From the NCBI RefSeq assembly GCF_011250635.1, contig NZ_JAANNP010000003.1, positions 1-64,000 of the forward strand: 64,000 bases of DNA, read 5' to 3'. A model generated the notes under the pieces. It saw nothing but the letters and a program-made list of their open reading frames with translations. It made no database searches and was not told the origin of the DNA. Position 1 is the first letter of the stretch. Each line of letters begins with the position of its first letter. The position numbers and the translations under genes were made by a program. Below, in pieces: positions 27,320 to 35,531 of this stretch. This DNA is from Motilibacter deserti (lineage in GTDB: Bacteria; Actinomycetota; Actinomycetes; Motilibacterales; Motilibacteraceae).

Positions 27320-28402
27320 TCAGGTGCCGACCGGGGGAGCGAACGCGGCCTCGGTCACCCGCAGGATCTGGCCCGCGCCCGGCCCGGCGAGCGAGAGCGC
27401 CGAGACGTAGAGCGCACCGCCGCGGTACGCCAGCCCCGTCGGCAGCGGGACCGCCGCGGTCGTGCGGGTGCCGTCAGGAGCGATCCGGATCAGCGCGCCG
27501 GGAGCGCCGCCGGCCTGCGGCGCGAACGCCTGCGAGGCGTACACCGTCCCGTCCTCGCCGACCGCGACGCCGGTGAGGTTGGTGAAGCCGGGCTTGCTCT
27601 CGAGCAGGGTGCCCGCGGCGGACAGGTGGTAGAGCACGGCGGAGCCGGAGGCCTCGCCGCCGAACGTCGACACCCAGTACGTCCCGTCGGGGGCCTTCGC
27701 GATGCCGGTCGGCACGGGGTCGCAGCCGAACGTCCCCGGCGTGTTCTCGGGCAGCGTGGCGCAGGCACCGGTCGTGATCGTCGGCGGCACGAACCACGTG
27801 CGGGTCTGCCCGGTCCTGCGGTCCACCTGCAGGACGTCGTTGCCGCCACCGTCGGCCACGAGCAGCCGGGAGGTGTCGGCCAGCACGTAGTACGGGTTGG
27901 AGAGCGAGTCGACCGGCTTGCCGTTCGGCCCGAACTGCAGCTGGCCGTCGGGGTTGTGGGCGAGCTCGTACGCCCGCAGGTCCGACAGCTGCGCCGTCGT
28001 CCCGCCCTTGGCCGCCAGCAGGTCCTGGCCGGTGGTGGAGCCGATGTCGGGCTCACCGGTCGGCAACGACGCCTGGCCCTGGGTGACGAACAGCTCGCTG
28101 CCACGAGAGTCGACCCCTTGCGGGACGTGCAGGCCGCTCAGCCGTGTCGTGCGCTTGCCGCTGCGTACGTCGACCTCCGTGACCCGGCCGGCGTCGGACT
28201 CGGCGACGACCAGATGCTTGTCGCTCGTGAAGGCGAGCTGACGTGGGCCGCTCAAGCCGGTCGCGACGACCGTCACGGGGGCCTCCTGCTGGGCAGGAGC
28301 TGCGCCGGCGGGGGCAGCCAGCGCGCTCGCGGACCCGAGCAGCCCGACGGACAGGACGCTCCCGAGGACCGGGCGCCGGAAGTTCGACAGGTTCCATCGC
28401 AT
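27320..28402 (-). CDS. secreted ScyD/ScyE family beta-propeller protein
   Basis: A 360-residue exported protein of the ScyD/ScyE family (SMP-30/NHL-like propeller). The signal peptide spans about 1-35. The propeller repeats include VVATGLSGPRQLAFTSDKHLVVAE, LADTSRLLVADGGGNDVLQVD, GIAKAPDGTYWVSTFGG and TGVAVGEDGTVYASQAF. In cyanobacteria ScyD and ScyE act near scytonemin synthesis, but no such genes are here, so the actual role is open. The ATG at 28402 follows GAGAGGAAT; the longer reading frame adds no signal-like sequence. Confidence 0.82.
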   Translation of the reverse strand: MRWNLSNFRRPVLGSVLSVGLLGSASALAAPAGAAPAQQEAPVTVVATGLSGPRQLAFTSDKHLVVAESDAGRVTEVDVRSGKRTTRLSGLHVPQGVDSRGSELFVTQGQASLPTGEPDIGSTTGQDLLAAKGGTTAQLSDLRAYELAHNPDGQLQFGPNGKPVDSLSNPYYVLADTSRLLVADGGGNDVLQVDRRTGQTRTWFVPPTITTGACATLPENTPGTFGCDPVPTGIAKAPDGTYWVSTFGGEASGSAVLYHLSAAGTLLESKPGFTNLTGVAVGEDGTVYASQAFAPQAGGAPGALIRIAPDGTRTTAAVPLPTGLAYRGGALYVSALSLAGPGAGQILRVTEAAFAPPVGT

Positions 28403-28901
28403 GATTGGCAATTCCTCTCTCGCAGTGCAGCCTTTGCTGCCTGCAGAGAAGATCGCGGGTGCCGCTTGAGCCACGCTTGAGGGCGTCTAGTCGCGATGTT
28501 GACGTCGTCTCAAGAAGGCGGCGACGTGGCCGCGTCGCGGGCCGGCCACATCGAGCTCTACGACACCCGGCCGGCTGCTGGCTCCTCCGTGCTCGACCGC
28601 CCCGCTCGTCGTCGAGCTGCTCGTTCGGGCAGGGTGCAGGGCGCAGCGCCAGCCGGTGTGCGAGGAATCTGTGGAATTGATCTCCGGGACGACGCTACGG
28701 TCGGCGGGTGAGGCGGACAGTGGTCGCCGGGCCATCGCGACGTCCTCTCGACGCCTCCTGCGCCGAGCCCGCCGTCGCCAGCGCTCGGTCTGCGCGTGCT
28801 CCACCGCACGGGCCGCGGGGACGCCCGTCTGGGCGGCCGCGATCAGGGTGCGGGTGGAACCGCGACATTCTCTTGTGCGGACTCCGGGTGAGGACCTTCC
28901 G
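28403..28901. other. intergenic region between ScyD-like and dynamin-like genes
   Basis: About 500 bases between divergent genes. It contains a candidate promoter for the ScyD-like gene (28485-28513) and two close copies of CGCTTGAG at about 28463 and 28474. The rest is open in the frame of the dynamin gene, but its translation is Arg-rich and unlike a domain, so it is taken as leader. No RNA gene or other feature is seen. Confidence 0.5.
28485..28513 (-). promoter_or_regulatory. candidate promoter of the ScyD-like gene
   Basis: On the minus strand TTGAGA is followed after 17-18 bases by CTAGAC/TAGACG, about 80 bases before the ATG. The -35 box is good, the -10 box only fair for a housekeeping sigma factor. 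Confidence 0.3.
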
Positions 28902-31115
28902 GTGATCGTGTGCGACGCGTGCGGGACGCGCAACGCCGACGGAGCGACGTTCTGCTCGAACTGCGACTCCTACCTCGCGTGGGCTGAAGCGAGCCCGCAG
29001 CAGGCCTCCGCGCCAGCGGGCGGCGCGCACGAGCCTGTGCGCAGCCTTCGGGAGCCTGCTCCTCCACCGGCCACGGCAGCCCGAGAGGAGCCCGCCACCG
29101 TTTCGGCACCGGCCGACCCGGCGTCCTTCCCGGCACCGGCCGACCCGGCGCCCGTTCCGGCGGCACAGGCGGCAGGGCCGCCGCATCCGCCTGCGGCACA
29201 GCCGGCACGAGCGGGCGGCGAGCGTGCCGACTCCGTCGAGCCGGAGGCCGTCCAGCGCCAGCGCCGTAGGCTCCAGGCGCTCGCCTACCTGGCCGACGCG
29301 CAGGGCAACACCGATCTCGTCGAGCCCTTGCGCGTGGCGCAGGAGCGACTGGCTCGGCCCGCCTTCGGTGTCGTCATCGTGGGGGAGTTCAACAAGGGCA
29401 AGAGCACCCTCGTCAACGCCCTGCTGAAGACCGACGTGTGCCCGGTCGATGTCGACGTCGCCACCGCGGCCCCGACGATCGTGCGGTGCGGGCAGAGCCC
29501 GCACGCCGTCGTGCACGTGCCGGAGCAGTGGCCCCCCGTGCGCAGGGGCGACGACGGGCGCCCCGTCGACCCCGCGGTCGAGCACGCGGAGGAGGACAGG
29601 CTGCGCGCCGTCCCCATCCCGCTCGACGAGCTCGCCCGCCACGTGACCCTGGGCGTCCACGACGGCCGCCCGATCCGGTCCATCGAGGTCACGTTGAACC
29701 GCGCGCTGCTGCGCACCGGCCTCTTCTTCGTGGACACCCCCGGGGTCGGCCTCGAGTCGGCCCACGCCCAGCTGGCGCTCGGCACGTTGGCGATGGCCGA
29801 AGGGGTCCTGTTCGTCACCGACGCCGCGCAGGAGATGACCGAGCCCGAGCTGCGCTTCCTCGAGACCGTCTGCAGCCGGAGCTCCACGGTGATGTGCGTG
29901 GTGACGAAGGCCGACCTCTATCCGGAGTGGCGGCGCATCGTCGACCTCAACCGCAAGCGCGTCGCCGAGGCGGGCCTCGACGTCCGGGTCGTCGGCGTCT
30001 CCTCGTTCCTGCGCCTGCGGGCCGCTGCACGCCGCGACGCGGGCCTCAACGCCGAGTCGGGATATCCCGCAGTGCTCGAGTTCCTGCGGACCGCGGTCCT
30101 CGAGCGCGCCGGCGCCGCGCTCGCCGCAGGAGTCGAGGCCGAAGTCGGCTTCGTGCTCGACCAACTGCGCATACAGCTCGCCGCCGAGCAGTCCGTGCTC
30201 GAGGTGCCGACGAGGGCGGCGGACGTGGTGCACCGGCTGAGCGCGGACGCGGCGCGGACCAAGAACCTGCACGACCCCACCGCCGGCTGGCAGCGCGCGC
30301 TCGCCGACGGCATCGAGGACCTCATCGCGAACGTGCTGCACGACCTGCAGAACCGGCTCCGCCAGCTCAGCCGCAACGCCGTGGCCGTGCTGGACAACGG
30401 GGACCCGATGGAGATGTGGACGGAGTTCGACCCGTGGCTGCGTCGGCAGGTGGCCGCGGAGGCGGTGGCGAACGCGGACTACCTCGCCGAGCGGACGGCC
30501 GAGCTCACGCGCCGGGTCGCCGACAGCTTCGGCCTGGCGGCCGGTGTGGAGTCGACCTTCCCGGTGGCCGCACCGCTGCCCGCCCTCGAGAAGATCGAGA
30601 TGAGCTACGAGCCGGGCTCGCGCCGGGCTCGGCGCAACGCACTGCTCATCAACACTGCGCGCAACTCCTACAGCGGCATGCTGATGTTCGGCACGGCGGG
30701 GGCGCTCATCGGGCTGCCCATCGTCGCGCCCGTCGCGGCCGCCGTCGGGCTCGGGGTGCTCGGGCGGTGGGCGCTGCGCGAGGAGCGCCAGCGCCAGCTG
30801 GCCCAGCGCCGGCAGGAGGCCAAGGCCAAGGCGACGATGTACGTCGACGAGGCGCTCTTCGTGCTGTCCAAGGACTGCCGGGACGCGCTGCGGCGCGCCC
30901 AACGCGAGCTGCGCGAGGAGTTCAACCGGCGGGCCGCGATCCTGCACGCGTCGTCGAGCACGGCCCTGACGCAGGCGCAGCGCGCCATGACGCTGGAGTC
31001 GTCGGACCGGGACCGGCGCAAGGCGGAGGTCGCGGCCGGGCTGGGGCAGCTGGAGTCGCTCGACCGCAGCATGCCCGCGATCCCCGCGCAGGGCGCGGAC
31101 AGGAGAGAGCGCTGA
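28902..31115 (+). CDS. zinc-ribbon dynamin-like GTPase
   Basis: A 737-residue bacterial dynamin-like protein. A zinc ribbon opens it (Cys4, 7, 18 and 21, then SYLAW), followed by about 85 Pro/Ala-rich residues. The GTPase has G1 GEFNKGKST (161-169), G3 DTPGVG (278-283) and G4 TKAD (335-338). Long helical stretches follow, and a hydrophobic pair of segments at about 592-622 (MLMFGTAGALIGLP...) probably inserts in or paddles the membrane. The GTG at 28902 after GTGAGGA starts exactly at the ribbon. The stop is one base before the start of the second dynamin, so both work as a pair, like mycobacterial IniA/IniC, which remodel the cell membrane. The ribbon is shared with the protein at 34287. Confidence 0.88.
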   Translation: MIVCDACGTRNADGATFCSNCDSYLAWAEASPQQASAPAGGAHEPVRSLREPAPPPATAAREEPATVSAPADPASFPAPADPAPVPAAQAAGPPHPPAAQPARAGGERADSVEPEAVQRQRRRLQALAYLADAQGNTDLVEPLRVAQERLARPAFGVVIVGEFNKGKSTLVNALLKTDVCPVDVDVATAAPTIVRCGQSPHAVVHVPEQWPPVRRGDDGRPVDPAVEHAEEDRLRAVPIPLDELARHVTLGVHDGRPIRSIEVTLNRALLRTGLFFVDTPGVGLESAHAQLALGTLAMAEGVLFVTDAAQEMTEPELRFLETVCSRSSTVMCVVTKADLYPEWRRIVDLNRKRVAEAGLDVRVVGVSSFLRLRAAARRDAGLNAESGYPAVLEFLRTAVLERAGAALAAGVEAEVGFVLDQLRIQLAAEQSVLEVPTRAADVVHRLSADAARTKNLHDPTAGWQRALADGIEDLIANVLHDLQNRLRQLSRNAVAVLDNGDPMEMWTEFDPWLRRQVAAEAVANADYLAERTAELTRRVADSFGLAAGVESTFPVAAPLPALEKIEMSYEPGSRRARRNALLINTARNSYSGMLMFGTAGALIGLPIVAPVAAAVGLGVLGRWALREERQRQLAQRRQEAKAKATMYVDEALFVLSKDCRDALRRAQRELREEFNRRAAILHASSSTALTQAQRAMTLESSDRDRRKAEVAAGLGQLESLDRSMPAIPAQGADRRER

Positions 31116-31116
31116 C

Positions 31117-32604
31117 ATGGACGACCCGCTGCTGGACCGCGTCGCCGGGCTGTTGCGCAGCGGCGTGGCGATCGCCCCCGAGGGGGAGCTCAAGCGCGGT
31201 CTGGACGACGCCCTGCGCCGGCTGCACGAGCCGCTGCGGGTGGCGATCGCCGGCAAGGTGAAGGCGGGCAAGTCGACGTTGTTGAACGCGCTCGTCGGTG
31301 AACGGCTGGCGCCGACGGACGCGGGGGAGTGCACGCGGATCGTCACGTGGTACCGCCACGGTGAGACGTACCGGGCCGTGGTGCACCCGCTCGAGGGCGA
31401 GCCGAGCCAGGCCCGGTTCACCCGCGACGACGGAGCGCTCGACGTCGACCTTGGCGGGCGCACCCCAGAGGACGTGAGCCACCTGGAGATCTGGTGGCCG
31501 TCGTCACGGCTCAGCGCGATGACCCTGCTCGACATGCCGGGCACCGCGTCGATCTCGACGCACGTGTCGGCCCGGACCGAGAAGGCCCTGCTCTCCGACG
31601 ACGGGCGGCCCGCGGTCGCCGACGCCGTGATCTACCTGCTGCGCCACCTGCACGCGACGGACATGCACTTCCTGGAGTCGTTCCACGACGATGAGGAGGT
31701 CGGCCACAGCACGCCCACGACCGCCATCGGCGTCCTGTCCCGGGCCGACGAGATCGGCGCCTGCCGCCGCGACGCGCTCGAGTCCGCCGCGCGGGTGGCC
31801 CGGCGCTACGAGGCGGAGCCGAGCCTGCGGCGGCTCTGCCGGGTCGTCGTGCCCGTCGCGGGGCTGATCGCGCAGGCCGGCGCGACGCTGCGCGAGGACG
31901 AGTTCCAGAGCATCGCGCGGCTGTCGGAACTGCCCGCCGAGGAGCTGGTCGACTTGCTGCTCTCCGCCGACCGCTTCTCCACGCTGCCGAACTCGCGCGG
32001 CGTCCCCGAGCGCGAGCGCGAGCAGCTCGTCGCCCGGCTGGGGATCTTCGGAGTGCGGGTGTCGGTCGAGTACGTCCGCGCCCACCGGGCGCCGTCGGCG
32101 TCCGAGCTGGCCTCCGCGCTCGTCGCCCTGAGCGGGATCGACCGACTGCGCGCGGTGCTGCTGACCCAGTTCACCGAGCGCGCCCGTGTGCTGAAGGCTC
32201 GTTCGGCCGTGCTCGCGCTGCAGGCGGCCCTGCGGGCACCGGAATGGCCGGCGCGACAGCGATTCCAGGAGCAGATCGAGCTGCTGGTGACGGGTGCGCA
32301 CGAGTTCGTCGAGGTCTCGGTCATCGACGCTGCGCGCAGCGGGGTGATCCCGCTGCCCGAGGAGGACCTGATGGAGCTCGAGCGGCTGCTCGGCGCCGAG
32401 GGGATGACGCCGGCCGCGCGGCTCGGCGGGCCGCGCGACGCCCCGCCCGCGGAGCTGCGCGCCATCGCGTTGGACTCGCTGCGCCGGTGGCGGCGCGTGG
32501 CCGCGCGCCCGCTGGCGCCGCCCGACGTCCGGACCGCGGCGGGTGCTGCAGCCCGGACGTGCGAAGGCTTGATCACGTCTTTGGACGCAGTGCCCGCGCT
32601 CTGA
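31117..32604 (+). CDS. second dynamin-like GTPase
   Basis: A 495-residue partner of the preceding GTPase. G1 is GKVKAGKST (46-54), G3 is DMPGT (139-143) and G4 is SRAD (208-211); the effector-domain part is mostly helical and lacks an obvious membrane segment. The shorter length and lack of a transmembrane paddle match the IniC-like member of such pairs. It starts with ATG one base after the preceding stop, behind GGAGAG, which indicates one transcript and possibly a heteromeric complex. It converges on the hydrolase gene at 32629, with 24 bases between the stops. Confidence 0.88.
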   Translation: MDDPLLDRVAGLLRSGVAIAPEGELKRGLDDALRRLHEPLRVAIAGKVKAGKSTLLNALVGERLAPTDAGECTRIVTWYRHGETYRAVVHPLEGEPSQARFTRDDGALDVDLGGRTPEDVSHLEIWWPSSRLSAMTLLDMPGTASISTHVSARTEKALLSDDGRPAVADAVIYLLRHLHATDMHFLESFHDDEEVGHSTPTTAIGVLSRADEIGACRRDALESAARVARRYEAEPSLRRLCRVVVPVAGLIAQAGATLREDEFQSIARLSELPAEELVDLLLSADRFSTLPNSRGVPEREREQLVARLGIFGVRVSVEYVRAHRAPSASELASALVALSGIDRLRAVLLTQFTERARVLKARSAVLALQAALRAPEWPARQRFQEQIELLVTGAHEFVEVSVIDAARSGVIPLPEEDLMELERLLGAEGMTPAARLGGPRDAPPAELRAIALDSLRRWRRVAARPLAPPDVRTAAGAAARTCEGLITSLDAVPAL

Positions 32605-32628
32605 CCGTCCGGGGCGGATGCGCGAGGG

Positions 32629-34104
32629 TCAGTGCGCGTGCGCGTGGGCGGGCGCGACGTCAACGTCGGGAACGGCGTGCTGCTCGCCGGCCCCGACGCC
32701 GGGCAGGGCCGGCGACGCCAGGTCCGGTACGAGGGCGTCGCCGCCGGTGTCGATCTCGAACCCGTCGCTGAACTGGTCGTCGTCGCTGTCGAGGTCGAGC
32801 GGGTCGGTGCCGAGGACGTACTCGAGGTTGTCGTCGATGCCGTCGCCGTCGGTGTCCGAGCGCACGGGGTCGGTGTTGAGCGAGCGCTCGAACGCCGCGT
32901 CGAGCCCGTCGTCGTCCTCGCGCTCGACGCCCGCCATCGCGGCCGTCGCCGTGCCCGGCACCGCACCGTGCTGGATGTCGCGCCCCAGCACGAACTCCTC
33001 GGCGTCCCAGACCCCATCGGCGTCGGTGTCCGGCGCCGCGGGGTTCGAGCGCAGCACGCCGACCTCGTACGCGTCGCTCAGGCTGTCGGCGTCGCTGTCG
33101 GCCTTCCCCGGATCACTGGCGAACTGGAGTTCGCTGGAGTCCAGCAGCCCGTCACGGTCGGTGTCCGCGGCCGCCACGTCGGAGCCCTTGTCGAACTGGT
33201 CGTACGCGCCGAGGGTGTTGACGTCCAGCGTGCCCGCTCCCGTCCCGGCGATCTCGTCGTAGTCGGGCAGTGCGTTAAGGATCGGATAGGGGTTGACCCA
33301 CTGCCCGTCCTCCTGGATGCCCAGGTGCAGGTGGGGTGGGGTGCCCTTGGCGTTGCCCGTGTCGCTGACCGCGCCGATCACGTCGCCCGCCGACACGTGC
33401 TCGCCGACGTGGAGGTACTGCTGCGGCGACCCTTCCTGCAGGTGCGCGTAGTAGTAGTAGCGCCCGTCGTCCCCGGCGATCCGGACGACGACCCCGCCGA
33501 CCTGGTTGTCGAAGCCTTTGACGACGGTGCCCGACGCGACCGCGTGGATTGGCGTCCCCTCGTCGGCGAAGATGTCGATGCCCTCGTGGTGCCGGCCGCC
33601 GGACCGCGGCGCGCCCCAGGAGTCGTGCAGCGCCGCGTCCTCCACCGGACGGACGAGCGGCCCCTCGCCCGTCAACGACGCCACGGACGTCCCGCCGTCG
33701 GCATGCAGGGCCAGCGTCGCCGCGCCGGCGCCGCTCGAGGAGGACGGCCCGCCCGACGCGGCGGCCTGCGCCTGGTCCAGGTAGCGGCGGTAGTCCCTGG
33801 ATGTGCCCGCGTTGCTGTCGTGCGTGACGGTCCACGGCTGCATGTTCTGCCCGCCGTTCGAGATCTCGAAGGCGGCACGGGCGTTGACCGCCGGGTCGCT
33901 CAGGTCGCCCCAGACGTTCTGGCGTACGCCGGGGCCGACGTTGATCTGCCACAGCCCGCGGGAGTCCTCGCCGCTGTCGTTGTGCGCGGACGGGTCGCCG
34001 CCCGACTCGGCCAGGGCGATCGCGGTCCACGTGACCGCGTCGTCGGGGGAGAACCCGGCGGAGACGGCTGCACTGTAGATCTGGCTTGCACTCAGAGAGC
34101 TCAT
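32629..34104 (-). CDS. SLT transglycosylase/M23 peptidase with calcium-binding repeats, no signal peptide
   Basis: A 491-residue predicted peptidoglycan hydrolase with two enzymatic parts. Residues 1-110 form a lysozyme-like transglycosylase domain (Glu33 in LAESGGDPSAH, then RGLWQIN). Residues about 145-275 form an M23 metallopeptidase: H173xxxD177 and H258-L-H260 are intact. From about 300 at least six D-x-D-x-D-G-type repeats follow (DTDRDGLLD, DTDADGVWD, DTDGDGIDD), as in thrombospondin type 3 repeats, so calcium binding is likely. The last residues are His-rich. There is no signal peptide or membrane segment, so delivery outside must use another route, for example lysis or the nearby injection system. 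The start follows an in-frame ATG at 34104. Confidence 0.85.
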   Translation of the reverse strand: MSSLSASQIYSAAVSAGFSPDDAVTWTAIALAESGGDPSAHNDSGEDSRGLWQINVGPGVRQNVWGDLSDPAVNARAAFEISNGGQNMQPWTVTHDSNAGTSRDYRRYLDQAQAAASGGPSSSSGAGAATLALHADGGTSVASLTGEGPLVRPVEDAALHDSWGAPRSGGRHHEGIDIFADEGTPIHAVASGTVVKGFDNQVGGVVVRIAGDDGRYYYYAHLQEGSPQQYLHVGEHVSAGDVIGAVSDTGNAKGTPPHLHLGIQEDGQWVNPYPILNALPDYDEIAGTGAGTLDVNTLGAYDQFDKGSDVAAADTDRDGLLDSSELQFASDPGKADSDADSLSDAYEVGVLRSNPAAPDTDADGVWDAEEFVLGRDIQHGAVPGTATAAMAGVEREDDDGLDAAFERSLNTDPVRSDTDGDGIDDNLEYVLGTDPLDLDSDDDQFSDGFEIDTGGDALVPDLASPALPGVGAGEQHAVPDVDVAPAHAHAH

Positions 34105-34286
34105 GAGGCCTCCGGTCGAACGCCTTGCAGGGCCAACGGCCTGTCCTACGACGCAGTTCCAGGATAGGCAGCTCCGCCGTCGGCGTTGCCGCTTCGCGGC
34201 GGCTTGTCTGCCTGTTCGGGCAACGTCGCGGAGCTTGGTCGGCGGTACCGTGAGTGCGCGCTTCGCTGCTTCGAGCGGAGGTTCCA

Positions 34287-35531
34287 GTGGGTCGGCCGGT
34301 GGTGTGTGCGTCCTGCGGGCACCGGAGCGCGCCCGAAGCCCTGTTCTGCGCGCAGTGCCATGCGTACCTCGACTGGGAGGCGCCGCCGTCGGGGGGCGCC
34401 CGGCCGGGGCATCCGCCGGAGCCGGGACTCAGCGCCCAGCCGCTGCCTGCCGACGGCCCGGGCTCCTCGTCGGTGTGGCCGCCCGACGACGTCGCCGAGG
34501 GGCTGCTGAGCACCACCGGGCGGTGGGAGCCCGTTGCCGCCACCGATCCCGCCCTGACGGTCGTGCATCCGCAGCCTGGCCCCGTCGACGCGCCGTCCGC
34601 GGTCGGCGCCGTGGAGCCGGCCGCAGTGCGCTCGCTCGAACCGGCCCTCGAGCGCCAGCGGGTCGTCGCGCGGCAGCCGGAGCGGGCGCGCCGGCGCCCT
34701 CCTCCGGAGGAGCCGCGCGAGCCCCTGCCGCAGCGCGGGGAGCTGGAGTGCGAGCGCTGCCGTACCGACAACCCGGCCGGGCTCCGGTTCTGCCGCAAGT
34801 GCGGTGCTCCGCTCGCGGTGCAAGCTGCCGCCGTGCCGGAGCCGGCCGCGCCCATGCGGGTGCCGTGGTGGCGGCGGCTGGTGCTGGAGCTGCGACGGAT
34901 CCGGTGGCAGTTCCGGCGGGTGGTCTCCCGCCGGGTGCTGGCCGTGCGGATGATCGGGATCGCCCTCGTCGCGGCGCTGGTCGGCGTCCCCGTGCTGGCC
35001 CTCGCCGGCGTGCTGCACCCGCAGCGCTGGCCGCGGGCGGTGTGGCACCTGGTGTCGCCGCAGTCGTCGACCGTCGCCGCCTCGGCGCAGCTGGTCGATG
35101 GCTCCGAGGACGCGGACTTCCCGCCCGCCGGCCTGGTGGACGAGGACACCACGACGGCCTGGGCCACGAGCTTCCCCGGGCGGGACGCCCCCGCTCTCGG
35201 CGAGGAGTGCATGCCGGCTCCCGGGCGCGGCGCGCAGGCGGTGCGGCTGACGCTGCCCGGCCCGACGGACCTGCGCCGGATCGGCGTGGTCACAGGCGTC
35301 ACGTCGGCCGACCGGGTCGAGTTCTACCGGCCGTCGGTGGTGCAGCTGCAGTTCTCCGACGGAGGGTGCGAGCGGATGTCGCTCGAGGACTCGCCGGAGG
35401 TGCAGTGGTTCCCGGTGGAGACGGACGGCACGACGTCCGTCGTCGTGTCCGTCCTCGACGCCCGCCCGCCGGCCGCGGGGCCGGACCGGCGGGCGACGAT
35501 CGCGCAGATCATCCTCCGGCAGAAGGGATGA
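34287..35531 (+). CDS. zinc-ribbon membrane protein with discoidin/NADase-type glycan-binding-like domain
   Basis: A 414-residue protein. Its N-terminus is a zinc ribbon (CASCGHRS...FCAQCHAYLDWE) of the same type as in the dynamin at 28902. After a Pro-rich linker comes a second ribbon (CERCRTDNPAGLRFCRKCGAPL), then one membrane helix (about 235-258, IGIALVAALVGVPVLALAGVL) and an outside C-terminal domain with AGLVDEDTTTAWATSFPG, typical of discoidin-like/NADase-type glycan-binding folds. The GTG at 34287 follows GGAGG. It should link cytosolic ribbons with an external ligand. Its last 23 bases overlap the end of the opposite-strand gene. Confidence 0.8.
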   Translation: MGRPVVCASCGHRSAPEALFCAQCHAYLDWEAPPSGGARPGHPPEPGLSAQPLPADGPGSSSVWPPDDVAEGLLSTTGRWEPVAATDPALTVVHPQPGPVDAPSAVGAVEPAAVRSLEPALERQRVVARQPERARRRPPPEEPREPLPQRGELECERCRTDNPAGLRFCRKCGAPLAVQAAAVPEPAAPMRVPWWRRLVLELRRIRWQFRRVVSRRVLAVRMIGIALVAALVGVPVLALAGVLHPQRWPRAVWHLVSPQSSTVAASAQLVDGSEDADFPPAGLVDEDTTTAWATSFPGRDAPALGEECMPAPGRGAQAVRLTLPGPTDLRRIGVVTGVTSADRVEFYRPSVVQLQFSDGGCERMSLEDSPEVQWFPVETDGTTSVVVSVLDARPPAAGPDRRATIAQIILRQKG

